A DNA stretch of 64,000 nucleotides from Pseudoduganella umbonata (GTDB taxonomy: Bacteria; Pseudomonadota; Gammaproteobacteria; Burkholderiales; Burkholderiaceae_D). The position numbers and the translations under genes are program-made. Where the stretch lies: assembly GCF_014192225.1 (NCBI RefSeq), contig NZ_JACHXS010000002.1:682001-746000 (forward strand), in the 5' to 3' direction. The first letter of the stretch is position 1; each line of letters opens with the position of its first letter. A model generated the notes under the pieces. The model had not been told where the DNA came from, did not search any database, and saw only the letters and a program-made list of their open reading frames with translations. This document shows, in pieces, positions 26,837 through 35,533 of the stretch.

Positions 26837-28831
26837 TCATCTGGCGCTCTGCAGCGTGATGCCGTGCAGCGTAACCTGCCCGCTGCCGTTGCTGATGGCG
26901 CGCAGTTCCAGGTCTCTCGTGGCGCGCTTCACGTGCACGGGAACCGCCAGCCGGTGCCGCCCGGCGGCGCCCAGCGGCAGCGCGCCGTGTTCGATCGTGC
27001 CGGCGGCGGACACCACGTCGGCCGTGCCGAACGCGGTGCCGCTGCCTGCCACCTCGATGTCGAAGGTGGCGATGTAGCGCCCCGGCGCGACTGCCAGGTT
27101 CTGGCCGAACGCGAGCACGCCCGCTTCGCCGGCGCCGGCAACGATGCCGCCAGCCTGCACACGGCCGGCGAGATGGGGCATCGCGTCGTCGGCGACGAAG
27201 TGGCGCGGCTTGTCGTACCGGGTATCCCAGGCGGGCAGGTCGGCGGCGATATTGTGATCGTAGACGACGATGCGCCAGCCTTCGAAATCGAGCGTGGCGG
27301 CCGGCGCGCCGGCCCGCACCGCCATCAGGTCGGGGCGGAACGTCTTCTGTTCGTCGGTATTGAGCAACAGGAAGGTACGGCCGCGCCACGTTTCGGGTTC
27401 ATACCAGCGGTCCGAACTCAGGTGCCGCATCGGCAGGGGCAGGCCGTCCTTGATCGTGATCTGGCGCAGCCGCACGCCATGGTTGGCGAGCACGGTGATC
27501 CGCCCGGCATCCCAGAATGGCGCATAGCCGTATTCCAGGCCGTGCTGGTGGAAGAACGCGATCATGCGATCCACCTGTTGCGTGTGCACGCGCCTGAAAT
27601 CGGCCGCGCTCACGGGGCCATAAGTGGCCAGCGAACGGGCCGGCAGCAATGCCAGCACGACGATGGCCGCAACGCCCAGCGGCGTCACATTGCCACGCTG
27701 TTCCACGGCCATGCCGACGAAGATCACCAGCAGCACCATCAGGTGCGGTACCAGGTAGCGGATCGCGCCATCGCTGGAGCTGTACGACGTCAGCGTCGTG
27801 GCCAGCGCGAAGAAAACGGACACGGCCAGGCCGGCCAGTGCGAACCCGAGCGCGGCATCGAGGTTGGCCGCCTGCCGGCGCCAGGCGCGGCTGACCGTCC
27901 ACGGCAGCAGCACGAACAGGAAGACCGCCGCCGTCACCAGGTAGATGGAGGCAACGATGCCGCGCCCGTTGATCACACGGTCGCCCGGCACCGGCAAGCC
28001 GCCAAGCAGCAGGAACAGGCCTTCGAGCAGCCGCGCGGCATTCTGCCGCATGCCTTGGGCGGTGGCGAAATAGATTGGCGCGACGTTGCCGGCGCTGTTG
28101 ACCTGGCCGCGGGTGTACACGTACAGCAGCGTTCCCGCCACGGCGCCGGCCAGCAGCGCCGCGGCCAGCCAGGCATCGGCCGGGCGTGGCAGCGCACGGC
28201 GGCGCAACAGCGTCACCACGGCGGCGGCCAGCAGCGGCGCCAGGTAGTACGCCGCGGCGCGCTGCGGATTGGCCCAGAAGACGAACAGCAGGATCGCGGC
28301 CGCGGCGGCCGTCCACGCAGTGCGGCGCCGGCCCTGCGCCTGCACCGCCCGCATGCCGCAGACCAGCAGCCACACGCCCATGCAATACAGCAGGCCATAT
28401 GCGGCCTGGCCATACAGGTTCTCCGCCAGGTTGGCCGACAGACCGGCACTGACGACCAGTACCGCTGCCAGCCGGGCCGTGCGCGACTGGCTCGCCAGTC
28501 CGGCCAGCAGCCAGGTCGCATGCAGCACCAGGGCCGATGCGGCCATGTCCGCCGCGGCATGGGCGGCAAAGCCGTTCGGCAGCACGAGCAGGAAGGGCAG
28601 CACCAGCGTCTGCGTGAACAGCACCCACAGGTCGCCGTTGACGTAGTTCCACTGCGCCGGGAAGTAGCTTGCCGTATCGAGCATTTCCTGCGCGAGGATG
28701 TTCTTCACCGCCGAATCGGAGTGCAGGTAGGCGCGGTAATCGACACCCAGGTACCACGCCAGCAGCAGTACGTTGCACGCGATGGCGATGTACAGCAGGC
28801 GGTTCAGGAAGGCGCGGTCGGAGAGGTGCAT
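26837..28831 (-). CDS. Large polytopic membrane protein, GT-C-like, paralogue 1
   Basis: 664-residue membrane protein with about 11 helices, followed by a soluble C-terminal region of about 220 residues that looks beta-rich. I do not recognise a named family. The first loop after helix 1 has an acidic motif (AYLHSDSAVKNILAQEML), and then YFPAQWNYVNGDLWVL. Acidic residues in this loop are typical of GT-C glycosyltransferases that use lipid-linked sugars. The C-terminal domain has HLSSDRWY. It is clearly a paralogue of the next gene in the locus (28953-30959) along its whole length. The GT2 gene downstream could supply its donor. The function is inferred from context only. Confidence 0.75.
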   Translation of the reverse strand: MHLSDRAFLNRLLYIAIACNVLLLAWYLGVDYRAYLHSDSAVKNILAQEMLDTASYFPAQWNYVNGDLWVLFTQTLVLPFLLVLPNGFAAHAAADMAASALVLHATWLLAGLASQSRTARLAAVLVVSAGLSANLAENLYGQAAYGLLYCMGVWLLVCGMRAVQAQGRRRTAWTAAAAAILLFVFWANPQRAAAYYLAPLLAAAVVTLLRRRALPRPADAWLAAALLAGAVAGTLLYVYTRGQVNSAGNVAPIYFATAQGMRQNAARLLEGLFLLLGGLPVPGDRVINGRGIVASIYLVTAAVFLFVLLPWTVSRAWRRQAANLDAALGFALAGLAVSVFFALATTLTSYSSSDGAIRYLVPHLMVLLVIFVGMAVEQRGNVTPLGVAAIVVLALLPARSLATYGPVSAADFRRVHTQQVDRMIAFFHQHGLEYGYAPFWDAGRITVLANHGVRLRQITIKDGLPLPMRHLSSDRWYEPETWRGRTFLLLNTDEQKTFRPDLMAVRAGAPAATLDFEGWRIVVYDHNIAADLPAWDTRYDKPRHFVADDAMPHLAGRVQAGGIVAGAGEAGVLAFGQNLAVAPGRYIATFDIEVAGSGTAFGTADVVSAAGTIEHGALPLGAAGRHRLAVPVHVKRATRDLELRAISNGSGQVTLHGITLQSAR

Positions 28832-28952
28832 GCAGAATGTAAAATTTCGTAAAGGAAAATTGTAGGGGTGTTACGACACCGTGGCAAACAGTTCGTGCCA
28901 CCGCCGTGGTAAGTGTTTGTAACGACCAGCTAGCGATCCGATAGGCAGGTAC

Positions 28953-30959
28953 TCATGGCCGTGCCTTCTGCAGGGTGATGCGGTGCAGCGTCAGCCTTCC
29001 CTGTCCGGTGCTGCGTACCCGCAGTTCGACATCGCCAAGCACACGGTCCAGCGTGAACGGCACGGCGATTTGCTGCCGGCCGGCGCGGCCGATGGATGCG
29101 GCGCCATGCGTCACCGTGCCCTGGCCCGAGACCACGTCGACGCCGCCGAAATCGTTCCCGGCGCCTGCCGTGTCGAGATCGAACGTGGCGACGTAGCTGC
29201 CCCGCTGCACAGTCAGCCAGGGACCGAATGCCAGCATGCCCGCCTCGCCCTGCCGGGCAACCAGCGTGGCATCCACCGCCTGGCCGATCAGCCGCGCCGT
29301 GCCGGCGCCCGGCGTGATGGCCAGCGGGCGCCGGTACGAGATATCCCAGCCGGGCATGTCGCGGGCCAGGTTGTGCGGGTAGACGAAGATGCGCCAGTTT
29401 TCAAAGCGCAGCTCCGCTTCGGGCGCGCCGACCAGCCTGGCCAGCGCGTCCGGCTGGAACGCCGGCAGCTCGCTCTCGTCGAGCAGCAGGAAGCTGCGGC
29501 CCTGCCATGCCTCGGGGCGGTACCAGCGGTCCGAACTCAGGTGCCGTTTCGGCATCGGCAGGCCTTTGACCAGGTCGACCTGTCGGATCCGCACGGCGCC
29601 GGAGGACAGCACGGTGAACCGGCTGGCATTCCAGAACGTGGCGTAGCCGTATTCGAGGCGGTGCTGGCGCAGGAATGCCAGCAGCGCATCGGTCCGGGCC
29701 GGTACCCCCACGGCGAACAGTTTCGCGTCGGGCACGCTGTAGGCCACCGGCGCGCTGCAGGCCAGCAGTACCAGCGTGCCCGCCGCCAGGACGAGGATCG
29801 GCCGGGCGGGACCCGGCCGGTCGACGACCAGGCCCGTCGTCATGACCACCAGGCACAGCAGCGGCAGCACGAGGTAGCGGATCGAACCGTCCGGGATATT
29901 CGGATCGGACAGCGACGACGTCAGCATCAGGAACAGCGTGATGGCCAGCGCGCTCAGCGAAAATGCCAGCAGCGCCGCCAGTACCGGTTCGCGCGTGTTC
30001 CATGCGCGCCGTATCGCCCAGGGCAGGATCACGAACGTCAGCGCCAGTGCGCCAACCAGGCGGGCGGCGACACCGATGCCATACGCGGTCGTCGGTACGC
30101 TGCCCACGCGCGGCACGGCGTCGAACAGCATCAGCAGGCCCCGGAGGGTGCGGCCGGCATTGTCGATCATGCCGGGAAGGTCGAGATAGCGAACCTGGGT
30201 CAGGCCGGTGGTGGCCGTGGTGGTCGCCAGCGTGAACTGGTGCAGCGCGATGCCGGCGGCGGCAAAGGCCAACAATGCCAGGCCGGTCTTCCAGGCATCG
30301 CGTCCCGGCCGCCGGCGGGCGCGCAGCGACGGCAACAGTGCGGCAGCCAGCAGCGGTACCGCATACTGCACCACCGCGCGCTGCGGATTGCCCCAGAACG
30401 CCAGCAGCAGCACGAAGCCTGCCGCGGCGGCATAGCGCCAGCGGCGGGTGCCGCCGCTGTTCCCGGCGGCGACGGTGAAGGCGAACAGGTAGGCGCCCAT
30501 GGCATACAGCAGGCCATAGGCCGCCTGGCCATACAGCGTTTCCGTCATCGTGGCCGACCAGCCAGCCGTCGCGATGACGAGCGTGACCGTGCGGGCCAGG
30601 CGCGACTGCCCGAGTGCGCCGCTCAGCATCCACGTCGCATGCAGCACCACGGCGCTGGCCAGCAAGCAGCCGCCGGCATGCACCGCCATGCCGTTCGGCA
30701 GGAACGCGGCGAAGGGCAAGGCCATGGTCTGCAGGAACAGCACCCACAGGTCCTTGTTAACGTAGTTCCACTCGGAGGGGAAATACTTGCCGGTTTCGAG
30801 GATCTCCTGCGCCAGCAGGTTCATCGCCGCCGCATCGGAATGCAGCAGGTGGCGATAGCCGAAGCACACGTACCAGACGAGCAGTGCGAGGTTGCACAGC
30901 AGGACAACACGCAGCAGTGGCAACGCCCACGGCGCGGCCGTGGTTCGGGGAGACTTCAT
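28953..30959 (-). CDS. Large polytopic membrane protein, GT-C-like, paralogue 2
   Basis: 668 residues from the ATG at 30959; an upstream TTG at 31016 is less likely and would make it longer than its paralogue. The topology is as in the neighbour at 26837-28831, with shared motifs HLLHSDAAAMNLLAQEIL, YFPSEWNYVNKDLWVLF, TLYGQAAYGLLYAMGAYLF and HLSSDRWY. A tandem gene duplication followed by divergence is the simplest origin. As in the neighbour, the acidic loop suggests a GT-C-type transferase or related modifying enzyme acting on the outer face of the inner membrane. The substrate is unknown. Confidence 0.75.
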   Translation of the reverse strand: MKSPRTTAAPWALPLLRVVLLCNLALLVWYVCFGYRHLLHSDAAAMNLLAQEILETGKYFPSEWNYVNKDLWVLFLQTMALPFAAFLPNGMAVHAGGCLLASAVVLHATWMLSGALGQSRLARTVTLVIATAGWSATMTETLYGQAAYGLLYAMGAYLFAFTVAAGNSGGTRRWRYAAAAGFVLLLAFWGNPQRAVVQYAVPLLAAALLPSLRARRRPGRDAWKTGLALLAFAAAGIALHQFTLATTTATTGLTQVRYLDLPGMIDNAGRTLRGLLMLFDAVPRVGSVPTTAYGIGVAARLVGALALTFVILPWAIRRAWNTREPVLAALLAFSLSALAITLFLMLTSSLSDPNIPDGSIRYLVLPLLCLVVMTTGLVVDRPGPARPILVLAAGTLVLLACSAPVAYSVPDAKLFAVGVPARTDALLAFLRQHRLEYGYATFWNASRFTVLSSGAVRIRQVDLVKGLPMPKRHLSSDRWYRPEAWQGRSFLLLDESELPAFQPDALARLVGAPEAELRFENWRIFVYPHNLARDMPGWDISYRRPLAITPGAGTARLIGQAVDATLVARQGEAGMLAFGPWLTVQRGSYVATFDLDTAGAGNDFGGVDVVSGQGTVTHGAASIGRAGRQQIAVPFTLDRVLGDVELRVRSTGQGRLTLHRITLQKARP

Positions 30960-31055
30960 GGCTTGAGCGGACGCAAGGAAACCGGAGATTGTATCCGGGA
31001 AATGTCTCTCTGCCAATTTCCCCGCTGTCCGGGTCAGTAACTACTCACTTGCAAG

Positions 31056-32306
31056 TTACTGTGGTGCGCTCAACAATGTCGGTGCCGTGCGGTACCACGC
31101 GCCATCGAGCAGTACCCGCAGCAGCGCCGCGGCGCTGCCGTTCCAGTCGAGCCAGGGCATGGCGCCGGACCGGGGCGCCTGTCCGGCCGCGTGCAGCTCG
31201 AGCCAGCAGGCCAGCGCATCGGCCAGCTGGGTGCCGTTGCCGGCTTCGAAGTACCAGGCGTGGTCGCCGGCCACTTCGCGGAACACCGGCAAATCGCGCG
31301 CGATGACGGGCAGGCCATGGTGCGCCGCCTCGATCAGCGGCAGGCCGAAGCCTTCGCCCGCGGATGCGGCCAGCAGCGCCGAACTGCACGCATACAGTTG
31401 CAGCAGCGTGGCATCGTCGGCGCGCGGCAGCCAGAACAGGCGCTTGCCCGCTTCCGGATGCTGGCGCAGGCGTTCGGCCAGCCGTTCCGTCATCCAGCCG
31501 GTCTTGCCGACGATGACGAAGTTGGCGTCGATGCCGCGGCGCCACAGCTGTTCGAACGCATCCAGCGCCTGGGAGTGCATCTTGCGCGGCTCCAGCGTGC
31601 CGACCATCAGCAGCGACGGGCGGGCACGCACGTGCGCCAGCAGGGCCTCGTCGGCCGGCGCAGTATCGGCAACTCCGACATCGCTGCCGCCGGCGGGAAT
31701 GTCGGCGCCCAGGTGGAACCATCCCACCGGCAGCGGTGTCGGCCGCCGCACGTCGTTCTCGCCGATCCAGTCCAGCAGCTCGTCGGCCACGGCGCGCGAG
31801 ATGCACACCAGGCCATCGGCCGTTTCCGCCACGGTGCGGACCCAGTTGGCGAACCATGGCGCCGCGCCGGGGTTGAACATCTGCGGCTGCGTGATCGGCA
31901 GCAGGTCGTAGACGACGAAGTACAGCAGCACGCCGTGGCGGCGCATGTCGGCATACAGCGCGCGGTTGCCGGGCACGTGGTTGGGAGCCAGGTCGAGGCC
32001 GAGGAAGATGTCGTCGGCGCGCAGTACCACGGGCTGCGGCGGCTCGGTATCGTCTGCCGTCAGTGGCGCAGAATCAGTATCGCCGCGCAGTGGCGCAGCA
32101 GCGGCGCCGCCACGCGCGCCGAAGCCGTGCGCGTAGGCGTAATAGCCGCCGGCGTCGTACACCGGCTCCACCACGCAGCCCGCCGGCGGCGATTTCAGCA
32201 GTGCGGCGAGCACGTTGCGCACCACGCGCTGGATGCCGGACTTGTCGTCCGTCTGCACCAGCACGGACAGGTCCACCAGCAACTGGGGCCGCGGATCAGG
32301 CCGCAT
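31056..32306 (-). CDS. GT4 family glycosyltransferase
   Basis: 416-residue GT-B enzyme. The N-terminal half begins LLVDLSVLVQTDDKSGIQRV, and the C-terminal GT4 domain has RPSLLMVGTLEPRKMH and the EX7E-type motif EGFGLPLIEAAHHGLPV near residue 320. The start at 32306 overlaps the end of the upstream three-domain glycosyltransferase by 11 bases, so they are coupled. Its N-terminal domain resembles the third domain of that upstream protein, which suggests duplication or gene splitting. It probably adds a mannose- or rhamnose-like residue in the O-chain; the sugar cannot be predicted reliably. Confidence 0.88.
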   Translation of the reverse strand: MRPDPRPQLLVDLSVLVQTDDKSGIQRVVRNVLAALLKSPPAGCVVEPVYDAGGYYAYAHGFGARGGAAAAPLRGDTDSAPLTADDTEPPQPVVLRADDIFLGLDLAPNHVPGNRALYADMRRHGVLLYFVVYDLLPITQPQMFNPGAAPWFANWVRTVAETADGLVCISRAVADELLDWIGENDVRRPTPLPVGWFHLGADIPAGGSDVGVADTAPADEALLAHVRARPSLLMVGTLEPRKMHSQALDAFEQLWRRGIDANFVIVGKTGWMTERLAERLRQHPEAGKRLFWLPRADDATLLQLYACSSALLAASAGEGFGLPLIEAAHHGLPVIARDLPVFREVAGDHAWYFEAGNGTQLADALACWLELHAAGQAPRSGAMPWLDWNGSAAALLRVLLDGAWYRTAPTLLSAPQ

Positions 32307-35300
32307 GGCGACGATCCACCATGTTGTCCACGGCTTCGGCGGCGATGAAGGCAGGCAGCCCGCTGGCCAGCGCGGCGAACAGGATGGCCGGGTCGCCGGT
32401 GCCCCGGTCCAGCACCAGCGAGGCGCCGGCCAGCGGCGCCAGCGCATCCGCCCCGGCCGGCAGCTGGTCCGCCAGCATCGGCGTGCCGGCGCTGCCGTGG
32501 GCCCGCGGCGGCACCGCGCCGGCCCACGGCAGGTCGGCGGCGCCGGCCAGTTCGGCGCGCAGCACGGTGGCATTGCCGGCCAGGCCGGACGGCATGGCGC
32601 CTTCGTCCGGCAGCAGCCGCACGGTGGCGCAATGCAGGCCGCGGTTCGACTGGGCCTGCGGCGGCGTGCCGTCGTCGGCGGCGCCGCAGAACATCAGGAA
32701 GCTGTCGTGCGGGTGGAATTCGATCACGCTGTCGTCCAGCACCAGTTCCGGGCGGTCGATCAGCCGGTCCAGCGTGTAGCGGCGGGCGTAGCGGAACACG
32801 CCGCGCTCGTCGCGCCGTACCGGTTCGACCCGGTAGCCGGGCGGCGGCGCCTGCAGCAGGCGCCGCACCAGGCTGCGCTGGGCGGCGGCCTGGGCTTCCG
32901 GGCGGGTGCCGGCGATCAGGTCGTCCACGTCGATCAGCAACTGGCGCTTGCCGCGCACCAGCCGGTTGGTGGCGATGCACAGGGCGGTCTGCGCGAGGTC
33001 GTCCTCGGACGGTTCGGCGGCCGTGCCGATCGCGCCCAGCGACGCCATCAGCTCGCGGTAGCGCGCGCCGGCGCTGTCGTGCGCGAAGCGCTCGATCGTG
33101 TCGCGGTACATCGCGCCGATGTGGGCCGGGTGGTGCACCTTGCGCATATAGGCGCCGGCACGCTGCGACAGGTCCTGCGCCATCTGCCGGTCATGCCGCA
33201 GGCGCAGGATCGCGTCGGCCAGTTCCTGCTCGGTGAACTGGTCCGGCAGCTTGATCGCCACGTCGTCGGCCACTTCGGCGGCGGAACCGTGCGCGTTGAT
33301 GACCGTCGGCAGCCGGTAGGCCAGGCAGTCGAGCACCGTGGCCGAGGTTTCGCCGCGCGAGCGGCTGCGCAGCTGCACGGCGCAATCGGCCGCGGCCAGG
33401 TACAGACGGTACAGTTCCTGCGACGCGAAGCCGGTGATCCTGATGCGCGGATGGTCGCCGATGCGCGCCACCAGGTCGCGGCCGAACTGCAGGATGTTGT
33501 TCTCGCCGACGAATACCAGGTGGCAGCGCTCGTCGCTGCCCAGGCTGCTGTTCAGCCACGCTTCGAGCAGCTTGTCGTTGCACTTGGTCAGGCCGAGCAG
33601 GCCGAAGGTGCAGACCACGAAATCGCCGTCGGCGATGCCCAGCTTGCGGCGCGCGCCGTCGCGGTCGATGTGGCCGGGCAGCACGCGCAGCAGCGGGATC
33701 ATCTGCCAGTCGGCGGCCGTGCCGGCGCCGTACCAGGCATCGGCCAGTTCGCGCGAATGCTCGGAGTGCACGATCATGCCGGAAGCCTGCGACAGCACCG
33801 CTTGGTTCGCCGGGCACTGGTACAGCGAGTATTCGCGGCCGTGCACGATCTCGTCGGTCAGCGCGTAATAGCCGTGCGATTCGTAGATGGCGCGGCAGTA
33901 GGCGTTCGGATACGGCGCCGCCGGTTCCAGGTAGTTGACGATCCCGGACAGGAAGAAGTCGTGCAGCACGACGATGCCGGGGTGGCGTTCCAGCAGGCCG
34001 AACATATGGCTGTGGAACGAGGAATTGCCGAAGTGGTAGAGGATGCGGTCGAACTCGTGCGCATGGTCGTCGAACCAGGCCACGCTGCGTTGCGGGAAGT
34101 TGGCGGCAACCCACGTGTCGGTCAGCGTGTCCTGAGCGAGGATCACGTCGATGTCGTAGTAGCGGGCCAGTTCCGGCAACAGCTCGGCGCTGTAGTCGGC
34201 GATGCCGGAGCGCTCCGGCGGCAGCGGCGACACATAGGCCAGGCGGCGGCGGCGCGCCGGCGCGGCCGGCTCCAGTGCCGCCACGGCCTGGCGCGCAGGC
34301 GCGGCGCGCCGGTGCACGTCCTCGAACGCTTCCAGCGTGCGGCGGGCGCTTTCGTCCCACGAGAACAGCTTCGCCTGCCGCAGGCCGTGTTCGCGCAGGC
34401 TCTGCGCGAACTGCTCGTCGCCCAGCACCGCCTGCATGTGCGCCGCGATGTCGTCCACCCGTCCTGGGTCGAACAGGGCATCGGGGCGGCCGATCACTTC
34501 CGGGATGCTGGTGGTGTTCGAGCCGATCACCGGCGCGCCGCACGCCATCGCTTCCAGCGCCGGCAGGCCGAAGCCTTCCTGCAGCGAAGGGAACACGAAC
34601 AGCGCGGTGCTGTTGTACAGCGCCACCAGGTCGGCATCGGGCACGAAGCCGGTCAGCACCAGGTCGCCGCGCGGCACGCCCGCGGCCTCGGCATGGCGCT
34701 GCAGGCGGATGCGGTCGCCTTCGTGCACGTTGCAGACGATCGCCAGCTGGTAGCGCCGGCGCGTGTCGGCCGGCAGCGCGGCGTAGGCCGTGATCAGCCC
34801 CTCGATGTTCTTGCGGTAGTCGATGCCGCCGGTGTACATGATGAATTCGCGGTGCAGCCCGTAGCGCTGGCGCAGCGCCTCGCGCTCGGCCGGTGCCAGC
34901 GGCTGCGGCTGGAAGATGTCGTCCACGGCCGAGGAAATGTTGACCACCCGGTCCTGCGGCAACTGCAGCACCGAAACCGCTTCGTCGGCCGTGTAGCCGG
35001 AAATCCCCAGCAGCAGTTCAGCATTCTTCAGGCCCTGCAGCTTGCGGTAGTACCAGTTCGCCACGTGCGGCTCGGCCAGGTATTTTTCCTTGGCCTGAAG
35101 GGGAATCAGGTCGTACAGCGTGACCGCCGTGTCGAAGCGCCCGGTGCCGTGCGCCACCGAGGCCACGGCGTTGTCGCCCAGGCCTTCGAACAGGCTGGCC
35201 ACGTGCACCACGTCCGGCTTCAGGCTGGCGATGAAGTGCTCGCGCAGCTGCTCGGCGGCGCGGATGCGCCAGGCATTGGCCTTGTCGTATTCGGCGATCG

Positions 35301-35523
35301 GCGCCGGCACGTCGAAGGTGTGGATGCGGGAGGCGGGCAGCAGGCCGTCGAATGCGCGGCGCAGGCTCGCGATGCTGTCCGGGAAATGGTTGTTCAGGAC
35401 GAGGTGCAGCTCATGGGGTCCGGCGCGCCGGGCCATGGCGGTGGCCAGCGCCAGCGAATAGCGGCCGATGCCGCGGTTGGCGGAAGAAGCCTGGCTGGCC
35501 TGCAGGTCGATGACGATGCGCAT
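32296..35523 (-). CDS. Multidomain glycosyltransferase (two GT4 modules plus a partial third)
   Basis: 1075 residues. Module 1 (about 1-400) starts MRIVIDLQASQ and has FIMYTGGIDYRKNIEGL and the motif EGFGLPALEAMACGAPV near 315-330. Module 2 (about 425-800) starts LAYVSPLPPERSGIADYSAELLP, and its second half keeps ETSATVLDCLAYRLPTV. A third segment (about 860-1075) starts LLIDVDDLIAGTRPEAQ and resembles only the N-terminal half of the GT4 protein encoded next, so it lacks a catalytic half. Bifunctional two-module transferases are common in ABC-dependent O-antigen synthesis, where one protein extends the repeat. The third part may dock the partner enzyme. Confidence 0.88.
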   Translation of the reverse strand: MRIVIDLQASQASSANRGIGRYSLALATAMARRAGPHELHLVLNNHFPDSIASLRRAFDGLLPASRIHTFDVPAPIAEYDKANAWRIRAAEQLREHFIASLKPDVVHVASLFEGLGDNAVASVAHGTGRFDTAVTLYDLIPLQAKEKYLAEPHVANWYYRKLQGLKNAELLLGISGYTADEAVSVLQLPQDRVVNISSAVDDIFQPQPLAPAEREALRQRYGLHREFIMYTGGIDYRKNIEGLITAYAALPADTRRRYQLAIVCNVHEGDRIRLQRHAEAAGVPRGDLVLTGFVPDADLVALYNSTALFVFPSLQEGFGLPALEAMACGAPVIGSNTTSIPEVIGRPDALFDPGRVDDIAAHMQAVLGDEQFAQSLREHGLRQAKLFSWDESARRTLEAFEDVHRRAAPARQAVAALEPAAPARRRRLAYVSPLPPERSGIADYSAELLPELARYYDIDVILAQDTLTDTWVAANFPQRSVAWFDDHAHEFDRILYHFGNSSFHSHMFGLLERHPGIVVLHDFFLSGIVNYLEPAAPYPNAYCRAIYESHGYYALTDEIVHGREYSLYQCPANQAVLSQASGMIVHSEHSRELADAWYGAGTAADWQMIPLLRVLPGHIDRDGARRKLGIADGDFVVCTFGLLGLTKCNDKLLEAWLNSSLGSDERCHLVFVGENNILQFGRDLVARIGDHPRIRITGFASQELYRLYLAAADCAVQLRSRSRGETSATVLDCLAYRLPTVINAHGSAAEVADDVAIKLPDQFTEQELADAILRLRHDRQMAQDLSQRAGAYMRKVHHPAHIGAMYRDTIERFAHDSAGARYRELMASLGAIGTAAEPSEDDLAQTALCIATNRLVRGKRQLLIDVDDLIAGTRPEAQAAAQRSLVRRLLQAPPPGYRVEPVRRDERGVFRYARRYTLDRLIDRPELVLDDSVIEFHPHDSFLMFCGAADDGTPPQAQSNRGLHCATVRLLPDEGAMPSGLAGNATVLRAELAGAADLPWAGAVPPRAHGSAGTPMLADQLPAGADALAPLAGASLVLDRGTGDPAILFAALASGLPAFIAAEAVDNMVDRRHAA

Positions 35524-35533
35524 GGTGATTCCG

